The notes under the pieces are model-generated. The model was not told the DNA's origin. It saw nothing but the letters and a program-made list of their open reading frames with translations, and ran no database searches. Made by a program: the position numbers and the translations under genes. A stretch of DNA of 64,000 bases from Macrosoma leucophasiata (Eukaryota; Arthropoda; Insecta; Lepidoptera; Hedylidae): NCBI GenBank assembly GCA_036365455.1, contig JAWQUS010000027.1, positions 19,642,501-19,706,500 of the forward strand. Direction: 5' to 3'. Below are positions 1 to 14,100 of this stretch, piece after piece (position 1 is the first letter of the stretch; every line of letters begins with the position of its first letter).

Positions 1-613
1 TGCACAGACCAAATTCACTTACTTCTGCGCGTTTATTGTTGTTGGTGTTCTGTGACGTTTTTGGCTTGTTACTGGCTTGAGTAACTTGTTTTTGTGCTTG
101 TTGAAACGGATTTCGAGTGCTCTTGCGACTTGGATTACGTAGGTAGTGCTAGAGGTTTCTGTTCAAGTCAGTTGATCTGGTGTGTAAAATAGACTGGAGT
201 TTGCCAAAAAAGTGCTCGTTGTACAATGAAACGCTATTTAAAAGCATTCATAGATACCTATTTGTGGATACAAGAGTGATTATTTATTATAAAAATCACT
301 TTCTTAGCTATAATAGTAATCTATTAGTACGAAAATAAATAAAAATATGGGAAAACGACTTCATTCTTACATTTTTTTAAATTGGTATATCTCACGAACC
401 CAATTCGTCAATAAAGTCAAATATATTTTAAATAGTAGTATATGAACTAATGTTTGAAGACGTAAAAGTTTTACTGATGTGCAATTATGTACCAAGGCCC
501 CATACAAAGTGGTGGATCTGCTTTTGAATAATAAAGCATATTGACAATTGATTCATATAACTTTTTTTTTCACATAGATTTCATATCAAATAATAAACAC
601 ACTGATCGAACAA

Positions 614-838
614 GAAATAATGCACATCGACCTAAGGCAGAGACGTCTGCTTATTTCGGATCTGTAGAGCGTTATCTCTTTCGTACCTTACATATTTGAA
701 ATTTGTCGACCATTTTGATCAGGTTTTGACCAATACCGGACTACGGATGCTGACGTAGGCAGTGTGCAGCAGAGATAACGCTCTATAAAGCCGAAACTAG
801 CCGATTGTCACTTTCACAGGCTCGATGTGCATTATTTC
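614..838. mobile_element. Foldback/MITE-like element, long inverted repeats
   Basis: Left end 'gaaataatgcacatcga' pairs with right end 'tcgatgtgcattatttc', and inner arms 'agagcgttatctct' pair with 'agagataacgctct'. Arms together span about 65-70 bp with mismatches. No coding capacity. It lies in the 3' flank of the SMPDL3-like gene. Confidence 0.75.
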
Positions 839-1971
839 ATAATGAGTTTAACTTTTCTAAGGTACAGTTATACAAGCAGCGGGACATTTCGATGAGGGAC
901 TTTTTAATAAAGTTTCAGTGCTTACGTTGTAATTGAATTTCTCAATTGGTATAGTTGCTGGTCTATTCCAAGTTGTAGTTGGCTCTCGAAATTTGGACGT
1001 AGGTTTAGCATAGAATCATTATAAAATTGTTATTATTTTTATGATGCTAATCTTAAAATCCCTCAATGACGATAAGTGAAATTATTTTTATCTGTAGACA
1101 AATTCATGTAATTAATTATTACAATTGTTTTAATTGTTTATAGTTCACTCACGTCCCAAATCTGCGAAGTGGAAACCGTACCTTTCAAATGTACGTGTTG
1201 TGTAATTTGTGTTTTCAAATGTAATATTCTTGCACGGTAATTGTTTATACATTGTATTCGCACACATCTGGCAAACCTGCTTTAATTTAGAAGTGCTACA
1301 GAAACATACATTAAAAATAACTAGAGACAATTGTCTCTTCCCTTTGACAATGCTTACATTTCATTGCACGTTTTGTAGAACGAAGCTTTGAGATTTGTTC
1401 TACTATGAATACAAATTACAAATTATTTTGTTTATTTATACTCACACAATATATAGTCAACATTTTTCTGAACCAAGCGAACTGTTGTCATAATAATAGA
1501 ACAAAACATAATAGAATTTCGTGAAAAGAAATTCATTACTTAATAAAAAATATTGTATGAATAGCTTTAATATTAGAACACCTGTTACATTTAGATATGT
1601 TTGGTGTAAGGAATGTCTTCTAGAAATTATTATTAGTACTAAAGAAACATTTTTCATATATCGCATGTAATTGAACACATCACTTTCAATCCATTTACAT
1701 TCTTTTACGTATATTATACAAAACATTTATTTTACTTAATCAAATTTTGATAGGAAAAAAACGCTATCTTGTAAAATTAAAAAGACAAGTAATAAATTAT
1801 AATTTCACCGATTTCTATTGTTATAGTTAACAATTAAGACCTGTCTTACAAATACTAATTTTTCATCATGTTAATATATACAAAAGTGTGTGCGCTCAAA
1901 GCTTGCACTAAATATTTTAAATTAAACACGAACATTTTTTTTACAAATGACATATATATATTACAATGAAT
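839..1971. other. 3' UTR and flank, AT-rich, no gene recognised
   Basis: The part next to 1972 should be 3' UTR of the minus-strand gene. The short open frames here have no recognisable domain and look like chance frames. Confidence 0.5.
1726..1731 (-). promoter_or_regulatory. Candidate polyadenylation signal (AATAAA)
   Basis: AATAAA on the minus strand about 240 nt past the stop codon, in an AT-rich context where such hexamers occur by chance. It is the first plausible signal I noticed in the 3' flank; transcript data would decide. Confidence 0.35.
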
Positions 1972-2182
1972 TTACGACGATATCAAAATCAAAATGGCGT
2001 AAAGTAAAATAGCGGCTGATTTGTGAGGCGCACGCGATGCTAGCGCCGATGCCGGGTTCCGGACACACGAGCGGAACTCGTGGAAGTCCGCGCGAGTGAT
2101 TGCGCAATAGTGAACATGCGCGCACGCCGTGTCGCAGTCCGACACGTCGGTTGTGTGGCGCACCCTTAACGCTGTTAAGTAC
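1972..2182 (-). CDS. Coding exon 9: C-terminal cysteine domain and hydrophobic tail, stop
   Basis: Starts after ACCCAG at 2183; one base completes K382. It encodes YLTALRVRHTTDVSDCDTAC and the pattern C-x3-C-x5-C-x12-C, matching TCDKTCKAFQICAI...YADC in SMPDL3A. It ends with KSAAILLYAILILISS and TAA. The GC-rich character contrasts with the AT-rich flanks. The tail resembles a GPI-attachment signal; cleavage-site prediction was not possible here. Confidence 0.92.
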
Positions 2183-5100
2183 CTGGGTAAAAAATGTTGA
2201 TGTTTACAAATTATTCCGCACATTTGTATCAAGTGCATTATACTAAAAAATATTATTAATATTATAATTAATTAGGATAAAATTAGGAACTTTTTTATTC
2301 TTATGATTGAATTAAATATTCTCTACCATTCTTATAAAAGAAGTGTTTGTGACTCGTCAAGACTCAGATCTTTTTCTTTTTTAATGTACGGCCTTGTAAT
2401 TTCTGGCAAAGAGGCATAACACCTTAGGCCTCAGGAGTGGTAACGCATCTACATTTTGACCTTGGTCTTTGTGTAAGTGACTTATACAACCTATAGAAGG
2501 TTGCAGTCATCAATTAACATCAATGTGAACTGCAAGCTTGTTTGCCACTTCCATTAAATAAAAATAAAAGAATGAAGAAAGTACAGGGCCATGAATTACC
2601 ACAAAACTGGAACAGGATCTTTTACTATTTGACAAAAAATACCTAAACACGGAAATTAACTTTTTTTTTTCACGGAAATTTACGACTAATGCAACATGCT
2701 AGTCTAACTGTAAGTAGATTCGTTTGCCATTAGCAGGAGCGTCTCACGATGAAACTATCGCCATTGTGATCGCCTAACCGAATGCCAAGCGTGGCAGTTA
2801 TGGCGTTGGCGTATGATGCAGTTGGATATCTTTGAAGGTGACTTTTGTCGATCAGTGAACGTTTTTTTGTAGAAATGATGTTGATTATAACAGTGCGGTA
2901 GTTAAGTGGTGCGGTGGTTTCTAAGCTTTCGAACTTTATTACCATTATAAAATATACAAGCATACAGTAAGTCAGAAAATACTTAATTTGAAACGCAGAC
3001 TACTAAGATTTATTTAATAAATTAATTATTAAATATTAACATTATATTAATTATTAATTCAAAGTGGTTTACCAGAAGTAAACCACTTTGGATATTGAAT
3101 TAATATTAGGACGCCTAAGTTTCGCTGCCTTGGAAATTGTACTTTGAGCAGATATTGATAGTGTAAGTCTAGTTAATTATATTAATATCTGCTATCTTAG
3201 CTTAAGTATCTTGTTTGAATATAAGTTTAATCTCTAGGGTGCAGAAGCGTGTGAACTTAAGGACAAGCTATCGTTATTATCTATTTCATATACTTAATAT
3301 TGTGATATATGTGGAATTGTTCACAATATTTTGAAATTAATAAACACAAAATGGAAGGATCGATAAACGACATCCATTGATAACTTATTAATTGTTACAC
3401 AACCTATACGTTAGACGCTGCTAGGCTCTTAGTATTGCAGCATCGTCATTTCGTGTTCATCCATTAATGATGTGACCAATTTTATTATACATATATAGAG
3501 ACTTAGCGCATTAGGTTTAGTGTCATGGGCTCTCCTATTATGTGTGTTATGGTCGTTGGGTTTCGGCGGGGGATCAGTTCGTGGTAGGAAAACAAAGAAA
3601 TTTCGGTACAAAAGATGTGTATATCAAAAATTACAAATATATTGCGCGTATACAGATAGAGTTGATAATGCGTGGCGTACATATGGTTGGATTCGTCGAC
3701 GGCAGTTCGCGTGGATTGGCTACACCGGCTATATGACGTTATCATCGTCTAATAAGAGCTGCCCTCGATGATGCGATACCAGCATTCAAGCTGCATAAAC
3801 GTAGGCAAGAGTAAAGGCTCGAACAATTATACTTGGACTTTTAATTCGATTCCCGATTTGACATTAGCTACTGTCACTTCGTGAAATAATGATACCACAT
3901 TTAACCCTTATAGTGATGGACCCAACAATCGATAAAAAATCGTGATTTTATGTTGATGTAATTATAATATTGGTGTGCCAGTTTTAAGAGTTATTGATCG
4001 ATTTTATTGGAAAAATGCATAATTATTCATAATAAATATTTATTAATAAGTAACCATTGCAATATTCTATTAAAAGTTAATGTTTTGTTTCAATAATATT
4101 GAAAACAAAACTTATAATAATACGAGCCTAGATAGCTAGTTTTCTTTAACTTAAAGTGTATTTATTTGTTTCGGTTTGCCATCAAAATGAATCTTCAGTC
4201 AAGTACATCACAAAAAGACGTAAACACATTGTCAAGAACGAAATAAAAAAGGCATTTACTCAGCCAAGTACAAAAAGACGTAAACACATTGTCAAGAACG
4301 AAAAAAAAAGCGTTTACGAAAAGCTTTGACGGTTACTGAAAAAATAATTTCGATCCGCAACGCCTACAAGTACGTGAAAAACGAAACTACTGCGCTAAAA
4401 TAGTAGTTGTTTAGATAATACTATAAACGAATTGAATCGATTCGGAAATATTTCATTTTTGTATCGATTAATTTCGCAACGTCACTATTTAGCAGTTCTC
4501 ATTACGTTGGAACACCGAATATGTCAAATCAGGAATCGAATTAAAATTCCGAGTATAGTTTTGCATAATACAGAGATAATAATATTGTCATTCATGTACC
4601 CACGAACGGATGATTATTCGGTAATAAACTATGGTTTATTGGCTATGGCCCGGAGGCATTTCCGATTAATATTATGATCTTGAGAATTTTTTATTCAATA
4701 TACATTTATAGAGAATAATGATATCAATAATGATATCATATTTACTGATACTGATAGTATGTACTGATAAAAATAATTTTATCAGTACATACTACAATTG
4801 TTAACTTTACGTATCTGAATAAAGTGAATAAATATTTGTTAATGTGAAGTTATAGCATATTTTTTTATGTAAGGAAGCAAACATGCGTGCAGGCGTGCAG
4901 CTCACATTGATGTTAGTTAAGTGATGACTACAGCCTACAGACATCTACACAAAAACCAGAGGTCAAAATGCAGCGCAGCTACCCCTGAGTCCTTAGTTAT
5001 TATACCTATGTGGTAGTTATTATGGGGCCAAAATTTTTATGTAATGTTGTTGGCAAGGTCTTTAAGGCTTAGTTTTGAAAGCGCTGTATAATCTCAATAT

Positions 5101-8100
5101 AAGAATGCCTTGCAGTACCCCCGAGCTCAACGCTAACCATAGCATAGAGCTCTGAGGGACAAAGTTAGTGTAAACTAGCGGCTCGCCCCGGCTTTGTACG
5201 GGTGCAATGAACGAAATATAGCCTAATGATGCAGCTTTCTATTGGTGAAATAATTTTTGAAATTGGTTAAGTAGTTTTTGTCTGAAAACATTACAAACAT
5301 ACACCTCGTGGGGGGCCTACGCTTCGTCTTCCGGAACGCGGTCGCCACTCCAGAACTCTTCTGCCCCAACGGTCGTCAGTTCTGCGAGCTATTCGCAGTT
5401 TTTTTTTCGCTATTCGGTGGGCTATGTCGGTTACTTTGGTTCTCATGCGGATCTCCTCATTTCTGATTCGATTTCGCAGAGAAACTCCGAGCATAGCCCT
5501 CTCCATTGTTCTCTGAGTGCCCTTGAGCCTTCTTATGAGGCCCATAGTGAGCGACCAGTATAGAATACTTACTTATTAAACAAAGTCCGATCATGATAAT
5601 TCCTTATCCTGGCCGCTAGGGCATCTAAGGAGGCTGCGCTCACTTCTCTCAGGCCGTAGTACTGCGTCAGGTTGTACTCGACCGCCCAGTGCGCCTCGCC
5701 TCTCGAGTTTGTTACGTCTAAATAATACTGAGTGTAGTCTAGTACCTGCAAAAATATGGCAGTTTTAGATGGGTGTTTAGTTTTAAACATGTGATTTTTT
5801 TTATCCCTGTTGTAAAATAATTTGTAAAATGTATTTGTTTAAGTCAGTCAGGTCGGTTCTACAATTAAATGTGCTAGAATACCATAAAGTAGTCAATCCA
5901 ACTGGACTTGTTGAAGTAAGATTTTTGACTCTTTCTTTTGAATATGAATAAAGTGCGGACGGAGTGGACTTGTGAAGTGGACGGAGCTCCCGGGCGTAGG
6001 CACAACCGTATTACCTCATCTATCTGCCGCTAAATGGTAGTGTTCAGTACTACCGTGTTCCGGTTAGATGGTTATATATGGCAATGTAATAACTGTCACA
6101 GTGACTTAACAACTTAGGTATCAGGGGTGGCAACGCATCTGCATTTTAAACTTCGTTTTTGTGTAGATTTATTTAGGCTGCAGTCATCACTTAACATCAA
6201 TGTGAGCTGCATGGTTGATTGCCATCTTAATAATAGCTACCCATTATACGTCCCACTGCTGGGTACGAGCCTCTCCCCTTTTGGGGGGAGGCCTAAAGCT
6301 TACTCCACCACGCTGCTCCAATGCGGATTGGTGGAGATACGGGGTTACTGGCCAAACCTCTGTCGGATGATTTCAAACCGCCCATAAAGCCTCAAGCAAG
6401 GTTTAACGACTGCTATCTAACGATAGCAACCGGAACCAACGGCTTAACGTGCCCTCCGAAGCACGGAAACGCGCATTTTTAATTTGCAACTAGCGGTCAC
6501 CCATCACACACCCGAACGCGCCCGTTGTCCTTAACCGAGTAGATCGCTTATGATCTATACCAGCCACGGGGCCATGCGCGCTTCTTACTTACCTATATTA
6601 AAAAAAAACTGGTTGCCTGTAAAGTCGGTTTTACGGGCGAAGATTTTACGTGACAACGTCTTTTTCTCGGTAGAAAGGCATTCGCCGGTCCGGCAGGCCT
6701 CTCTCTCGTTCGGTGACTCATCGTTACGTTACCGGGCGTTACACTTTTTCATGAGTGACTCCGAGCCGCAACCTAATTTAAGACGTTGTCACGTCAAAAT
6801 CTTAAAGCTGCTCGTAGATTTATCTAAAGTGATTAATAATCGTGTTTAACAATAGGTAAAATTATCGTCACGGACACAGTTATGGTAATTTTTTGTTCTG
6901 TTGCTGCTTCTATGGGTGTAGTGAATTAAAAAACATTATGGTCCATGCATTTTCATGAACTTGAATAATTGATCGCAACATCATCAACGCAACGTTATAA
7001 CAATACGGTTTTGTATCCCACGAGTATTATCTCAGCACTTTGCCAACATTAAATGTTTATCCTTAAGTATTTCGCTTCGTTACACTCATTTACTATCCCT
7101 CTTAGGGACCAAGATGCCTAAACGTCGTTAATTTCAGACCCTTTGTGCCGAGTTGGTTACGTACTGAAATATATACAATGTTATCACTCGTAAATTTTGT
7201 ATACGATTGTCTTGAAATTGCGATCTGAAACTGGAAATGTGTGTGGTTTATAAGATATTCCAATAACTTTTGCATTTAAACAAAGACTTTACAGATATTG
7301 CTATATTGTCCTTGACGCATTAATACGGGTCAATAAGTTATTATTTTTGTTTATAATGATAGTGGCAAACAAACTTCCAGTTCACGTGGATTTTAAGTGA
7401 TGACTGCAGTCTGTAGACATATAGAACGATACGTTTTAATTTTTTGGAAATTTTACCCGTGATCTTTTAAGTTATGAACTTTTCCGGATGAAAAAAAATG
7501 AATAAACCGATGAATGTTGACTTCTATTTTCAAGGTAAAATAGATGTTTCTATCCTGACATACTATCTTGTCGGGACAGAGACGCTAGGTCCCTAACGGG
7601 GTAGGCAGAGAGTGTGAGTGTATATGTAGGTGTATCAATTTTGTCATAGCTTAAAACAAACCTTTCCGGTATTGGAGTCAAATTTATAAAGCCTTAATCC
7701 TGGATTGGATATGCTGCCTGCACCTCGCGGCGTTACTGAAGGCGCTAGTAGAGCCCATGATACTGGTCGACCTAGAACAAAACATATTATTGTATTTTTT
7801 TGATTCTTACAACATAAGAAAATACATATAGAAAGAAAGAATACCTCGGGTTTAAATTAATGCATTTTTATAAGAGATCGCTACGTTTTGCTTATTTTAA
7901 TAAAATACAGCTTATATCACTTGGTGAAGATGCAGCTTTAACAATACAGCTTATAATACATGTACGTTATAGACGTAGAAAGTTATTGGGGCGGAACGAA
8001 AATAGGTAGAGGCGGCCAAGTGCGCAACGGCAACCGTGATTTTTCAGTCATTTCCATCAATCATTTCGTTCATCCAGATATGCTGCAAACCTATTTCTTA

Positions 8101-11100
8101 CGCATGTTCTTAATCTAGAGAATATACGAGTATTATATCCACTAGGTTGCCAATAGTAAGTATTTTTTTATATTTTTTTTATTTGCTTGTTCAGTGAAAT
8201 ATTGTCCAACTCACGGCAATATGTAAAAAGAATCTGTGAAAAATCACGTCTGCCGTTGCGCACTTGGTACCTACCGCCCCTACGTATTTACGTTCCGCCC
8301 TGATAACTTTTTACGTCCATGACGTACATGTATTATTTATATCAAATTAAAGCTATTTTTTTCCTCATTATGGTTTACGGGAGCTAAATCAAATTGGTCG
8401 CTTATAAGAGTTGCTGGTTGTTAAAGACAAAATAATTTAATTAAAAATACTTGGGGCCAAATTTTGAAAGGCAATCTAGTGGATATATATTCTTTAGATT
8501 ATATATTAATTTGGATTGCAGCATATCTATCTAGATATGCTGCAATCCTAATTTTTACGCAACTTTATCTATCTACCTTAACCTAATTTTTACGTAACTT
8601 TATCTATATCACTCATTCTGCAGTGGGATCTCAACCTATTAATAATAGACTCTAGATGGACTAACATGTGACTATTCACAAATATAGTTTTTCCATAAAT
8701 CGCTTTGGGCCTTAAAATTTCGTTATTTATAAGATCTACATGTCTATTTGCTATTATTCCTCACATTATACTAGGTTTAAGGCTATTCGTAGATATAACT
8801 CGCAATAAAATAGCATTTAAAATATATAAATCAAATCAAATCGTTTATTTGTGCAAACATGGGTACAAACAAAGATGTGATAATAATAATTAGTCCGCCA
8901 CGTTTCGCCAACACTGGCATACAAATATTTAAATTAAAATTATACAGAGAAAATATGTCAAATAATATTGAAAATAATATTAATCATAAGAGTTTAAATA
9001 AGAATATTGATTGGTTAATCACATGTACAGGCATCAATTATAAATTTATTTATATTAGTGTAGTATCTTAACTATTAAGGTATTCCTTTACAGAGTAATA
9101 GGTTTTTTCAATTAAGTAGTCTTTCAATTTTCTATTGAACGAATTCCCATTTAATGATTTTATTGCATCAGGTAGTTTATTATAAATTGTAGGTCCCATA
9201 CAAAAAACACTTGTACGATATAGCTGAGTTCTGGATATAACAGAACACAGCTTGTTACAATGACGTTTTGACGTTAGAGTGTCATAGTTGTTTAAATCTC
9301 TCTTTACCATCATAGCAATCTCGAAGATGTATATCGAAGGGAGTGTAAGAATTTTCAAATTTTGGAAATGTGACTTACATGAGTCCCTTTGCGATAGCCT
9401 GCATATGGATCTAACACATCTTTTCTGCGCTTTAAACACACATTCAGTTCCAGGTGCATTTCCCCAGAATATTATGCCGTATTTAAGGATACTGCCAATA
9501 TAAGCATGATAAGCTGTAAGAACAGCGCTTGCGTTCACTACTTTGTAAAGCATATGTATCGCATAGGAGTATTTACTTAATGTTTTAGTAACGTGCTCTA
9601 GATGAGCTTTCCACTTTAAACCGTCGTCAATGTATAAACCCAGGAATTTTGTTACGCTACTACTATTAACAGATGAGCCCTTGTAGTTAACATTTAAATG
9701 ATACTTTTTTGTGTTTTTGTACATGAAATTCATCATACATGTTTTCGAAAGGTTTATCTTTAAATTATTATTAACTAACCAATCGATTAACTTTACTAGT
9801 GATTTATTGATTTCATTTTCATAATCATCTAGATTGTTATCTGTGAAAAGTACCGTACTGTCATCAGCAAACAAAACCATAGGATGTTCTATTACTTTTG
9901 GGAAGTCATAAATATAAATTAAGAACAGTAAGGGTCCCAAAATGCTACCTTGCGGCACACCAAAGTGAATTTCTCTGGGTTCAGATAGGTAGTTCGTTTC
10001 TGTTTTACTAATCGGGTTAATTTTACTTATTACAGTCATTTGTATGCAACCGGACAGATAAGATAATAACGTTAAATAAATACCAGTAGAATAAATTATT
10101 TTATGAGAAGTAAAAATTACTTATTCAACGCATACTTATACAAAGTATGAATATCAAAATAAAGCCATTCGGAGAATTCGTAAATAGGAAAAGTCAGTGA
10201 AAACTTGGTATGTTGCCTTTGAATACACATATTTGATTTGCACTGTAACCTTTTAAGCAAACAATACCTTTACACCGCAGAGGTCAATTTTTTTGCCCTT
10301 CTCTGACCCTTTTTTCATTTGATTTATAAGGCAAACTTCACGTGTAACCTGATTTTTATAACAAAACGTAGCGTTATTGGATATAGGCTACTGTATTCCA
10401 GGGTTGTATTAAATATATTGACTTATCAACGGTGAGTACACCAAAATTATTCTTCCCGATATGAACATAGAAACAACGTTCTAATATCACATTTTTAAGG
10501 GAACATGACCTGAGATGTTGTTGTTGGACTAGATAATACCTGAAATGTAAGATCTTGTTCGAGACTAACGTTTAAAAACAATTTAAAGAAACATCTTTTA
10601 AGATAATTATACGAGTATGTGAGTGAATCCTAAGTGGGAATCCTTATCGGAAATCATCATCCAAATTGTTTATTTATTTATGTGTAAGTATATTTTAATA
10701 TATAATAATATGTATGTTTATAAATTATGTGTAGCTACAAATATATGTATATTATTGTATTTGTGTTATGTTTATGTAGTTATTTATAATTATGTTTTTG
10801 TATTAATTACTATATATATATATATATATAGTATTGTGTATTTTCTAATAAGTAATACTTTTGTTTTTATAGTCTCTCCGGATTTAACTGTTGTGCCGCT
10901 CAGATAGCTCTCTAGACTCCCGATGGTTAACTGGAAAAGAGCGCTTTTAGCGTTAAGTTCGCCATTTGTCAATATGTTTAATATTGTGGCAATAAAGTAT
11001 TAAATAAATAAATGTTTAGAGAAATACTATTTTTGGGGGTTATTTCATAAACGTATTTTAGCTAAAGTGTTGCTTATCTCTCCTTTGTCTTTTTCTATCC

Positions 11101-14100
11101 TGCACATTGGACAATGCAACTGATAAAGATAAAGCATTCTACAGCTAAAACGTATCTAATGTACGTATAAGAATAAGGGGTAAATGTTTGGGAGTGTTTA
11201 CTTTTTTTTTATATTTCTCATTTTATATTTAAATAGTTATTATTGTCATTTTATTATGATACTAGTAATGTACATAGGCTAAAATCCGTAATGACTAAAA
11301 GTACACGCGGAGAAAGTCGCGGGCAAAACACAGAACATTAAAAAGAAATCAATTCAGTTACTTACCTTCACTATAAACAAGTCTGAACGTGTCAGCGTGC
11401 CGGTGGCCATAGAACTGTCCAGCAATCACATCGCTGAACGCTCGTATGACATGCAGTAGCCGAGCGTTGGCTGTGGGGGTGAGCTCCCCTCCGCCCGCCG
11501 CTGACGAACTACCGGCATTGTGGCGCTCCTCCACACCAGGTCCCGCGTGAGCTACTAGATATACCTGAAATTTCAGTAATGTTTAGAGAATTGATTTTTA
11601 TGAAGGTCGATTTACATTAAGCGAACACAGAGCTTGAGCCCGAACAAGGTCATTCTTACTTTCATAATTTAATAATCTAATCTAACTTAAGGTTTTTACT
11701 GGTGGAAGAGCTTCAGTGACGGAGCTCGCGGGCGTAGGCACCACTGCATTACCTAATATACTTGTCGCTAAATGGTAGGTTCAGCACTATCGTGTTCCGG
11801 TCAGGTGGTAATGTACAGCCCTGTTATTTCCGGCACAGAGGCATTACACCTTAGGCCTCAGGAGCGGTAACGCATCTGCATTTTGACCTTGGTCTTTGTG
11901 TGGGTGTCTATAGGCTGCAGTCGTCACTTAACATCAATGTGAACTGCATGCTTGTTTGCTACTTCCATTCCACAAAAAAAGAAAAAAAAGAAGGTATCAC
12001 TTTAGTCTGCTTTTAAAGCTAGTGTTCAAAGTAAGCTGAATAAAATATGTTCATAAAAAAAACAAAAACAATATCCTGTATACGTATTTTTAATGAAAAA
12101 ATATTCCAATTCCTATTTACGAAACGATCTAGAAAGAAAAATATTGTTTTTTTGATGTTGTTTTTGATATAAGAGATAAAATCAAGTATGTAGACAAAAG
12201 TAAAGTCTTTTCAGAAGTAGCGAAGTTAGCGAACAAAAGAACCGGTTTAAAAAACATTATGTTTATAATAAACATTCTTGTTCAAAGTGTTTTTTTTTTA
12301 CCTATTTAGAAGTAAATAATTCTTGCTTGTATTATATTCTTGCTTATATAAATGTATCTTTAAGAGAGAAATTCTTATAATCTTAAGAATTTCTCCTACA
12401 AAATGGTAAGAAAATATGTATGTATGTATCCTCAGATCAAGTCCGTTACGGGAAATGCAGAGAGTGTAAAGCGCCAGATATTCAGATCCTAACACGGTGA
12501 TAAGAAAATGGCTAACAGATAAATAATTAGGGCCTTAACTCACTAGGACGCCATGGATCGCCAGCTACGTATCCTAGCTGCTAGTATGGAACTATGTGAT
12601 ACCTAACTAGGGTTTCTGGTTTCTCGTCTCAATTTTAATAACGGCTTTGTAACAAAAAAATCCACTAAATAGGTGCATTGAAAAGAAAGACACATGAAAA
12701 ATGTTTTTGACACTATCTGCCTGCCCCGTCAGAGTCCTTTTTTTTTTGTATGTAATGGTAGTGGCAAACAAGCATGCAGTTCACATTGATGTTAAGCGAT
12801 GACTGCAGCCTATAGACACCCACACAAAGACCAAGGTCAAAATGCAGATGCGTTACCACTCCTGAGGTCTAAGGTGTTATACCTCTGTGCCGGAAATTAC
12901 AGAGCCGTACCACCTGACCGGAACACGATAGTGCTGAACACTACCATTTAGCGGCAAGTATATTAGGTAATGCGGTGGTGCCTACGCCCGCGAGCTCCGT
13001 CACTGGAGCTCTACCACTAGTAATAACCAGTCCTATCGTGAAGATACGTAGCCGGCGACGTCGCCATGGCGTCCTAGTGAGTTAGAGCCCTTAATAAACT
13101 AATAATGGTCTCATATATCTAGTGACCTGTAGTTAGATGCTGATGTATGTAGGCCCGTTGCCGATATACGCTGCCTATAAACATGACAACCCGGTTAGTC
13201 CAACGGTGTGAGATAACCGTTTTATTCGAAGGGTCGCGGGTTCGATCCCCGCACCGGGACAAATATTGGTATGGTATGGCCTACAGATATTTGTTTCGGG
13301 TCTGGGTCATTTATTTATTAAGAAAAGTTACATAAACAATTTAAATGTAGCTACGAAAATGCCACAAAATCCTTAGGTAATGGGTTTGTCCCGGCACATT
13401 TACATTCGACGCTCTAATAATATTTAAATACTATTGAAACATATCTTAAAAGCTAATTACGTATATTATAATATTCTCAAGAGTTACGTGAGATTTAGAA
13501 TTAAACAAGGATAAGCTATTTATTTATCTACAGAACTCTAAGATATATACTTAACACTAAGAAAAGGCTACACATACACTATTGAGTGCGGTACGGGAAA
13601 AGGTGTAGGCACCTATCGATCAAGGTGATTGTGTATGTGTTGTATGTGTACAAAGGCATCCACAACACAGGCTTACCTATATAATACCTAATGTGGGGCT
13701 GTGAGTGTAAGCGTATTTTATTTTACTATGTTAACCAGCTAAATGGTAACCATTAAAAATATAAATTCGCCGACGACGAGTGTAAATCAATCGCCGTAGC
13801 TTCCGGTATCGCCACCGATTGAACGTGCGCTGTCGACGCGATATTCGTGAACAGGCATTGTAGTGATTGCGTGAATCCATTTTTAAATGATAAATATATA
13901 ACCAAAATGTTGTATTATAGTATACTAGCTGACCCTGCTGTTCGCGCCTACTATTATCGCGAGAGCAAATCACTTCTTTTTTGTGCGGACACCCGACCGA
14001 TTGTAACTTTTTTATTAATTCTCGAGACATGAACTTGTACGTTTCATTTACAAGACTTCCATTTGGTCCGATACGAGACACCTGCAAACATCGTTCTGTC

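Noticed and set aside
3520..3771. 83-codon plus-strand frame starting with a signal-like hydrophobic stretch
   Set aside because: Hydrophobic start is short, the rest has no cysteine pattern or domain, and an overlapping frame is equally open.
13731..14087. 118-codon minus-strand frame in intron 5
   Set aside because: Arginine/tyrosine-rich with no domain; overlaps a 'ctagctg'-type repeat fragment at 13922.
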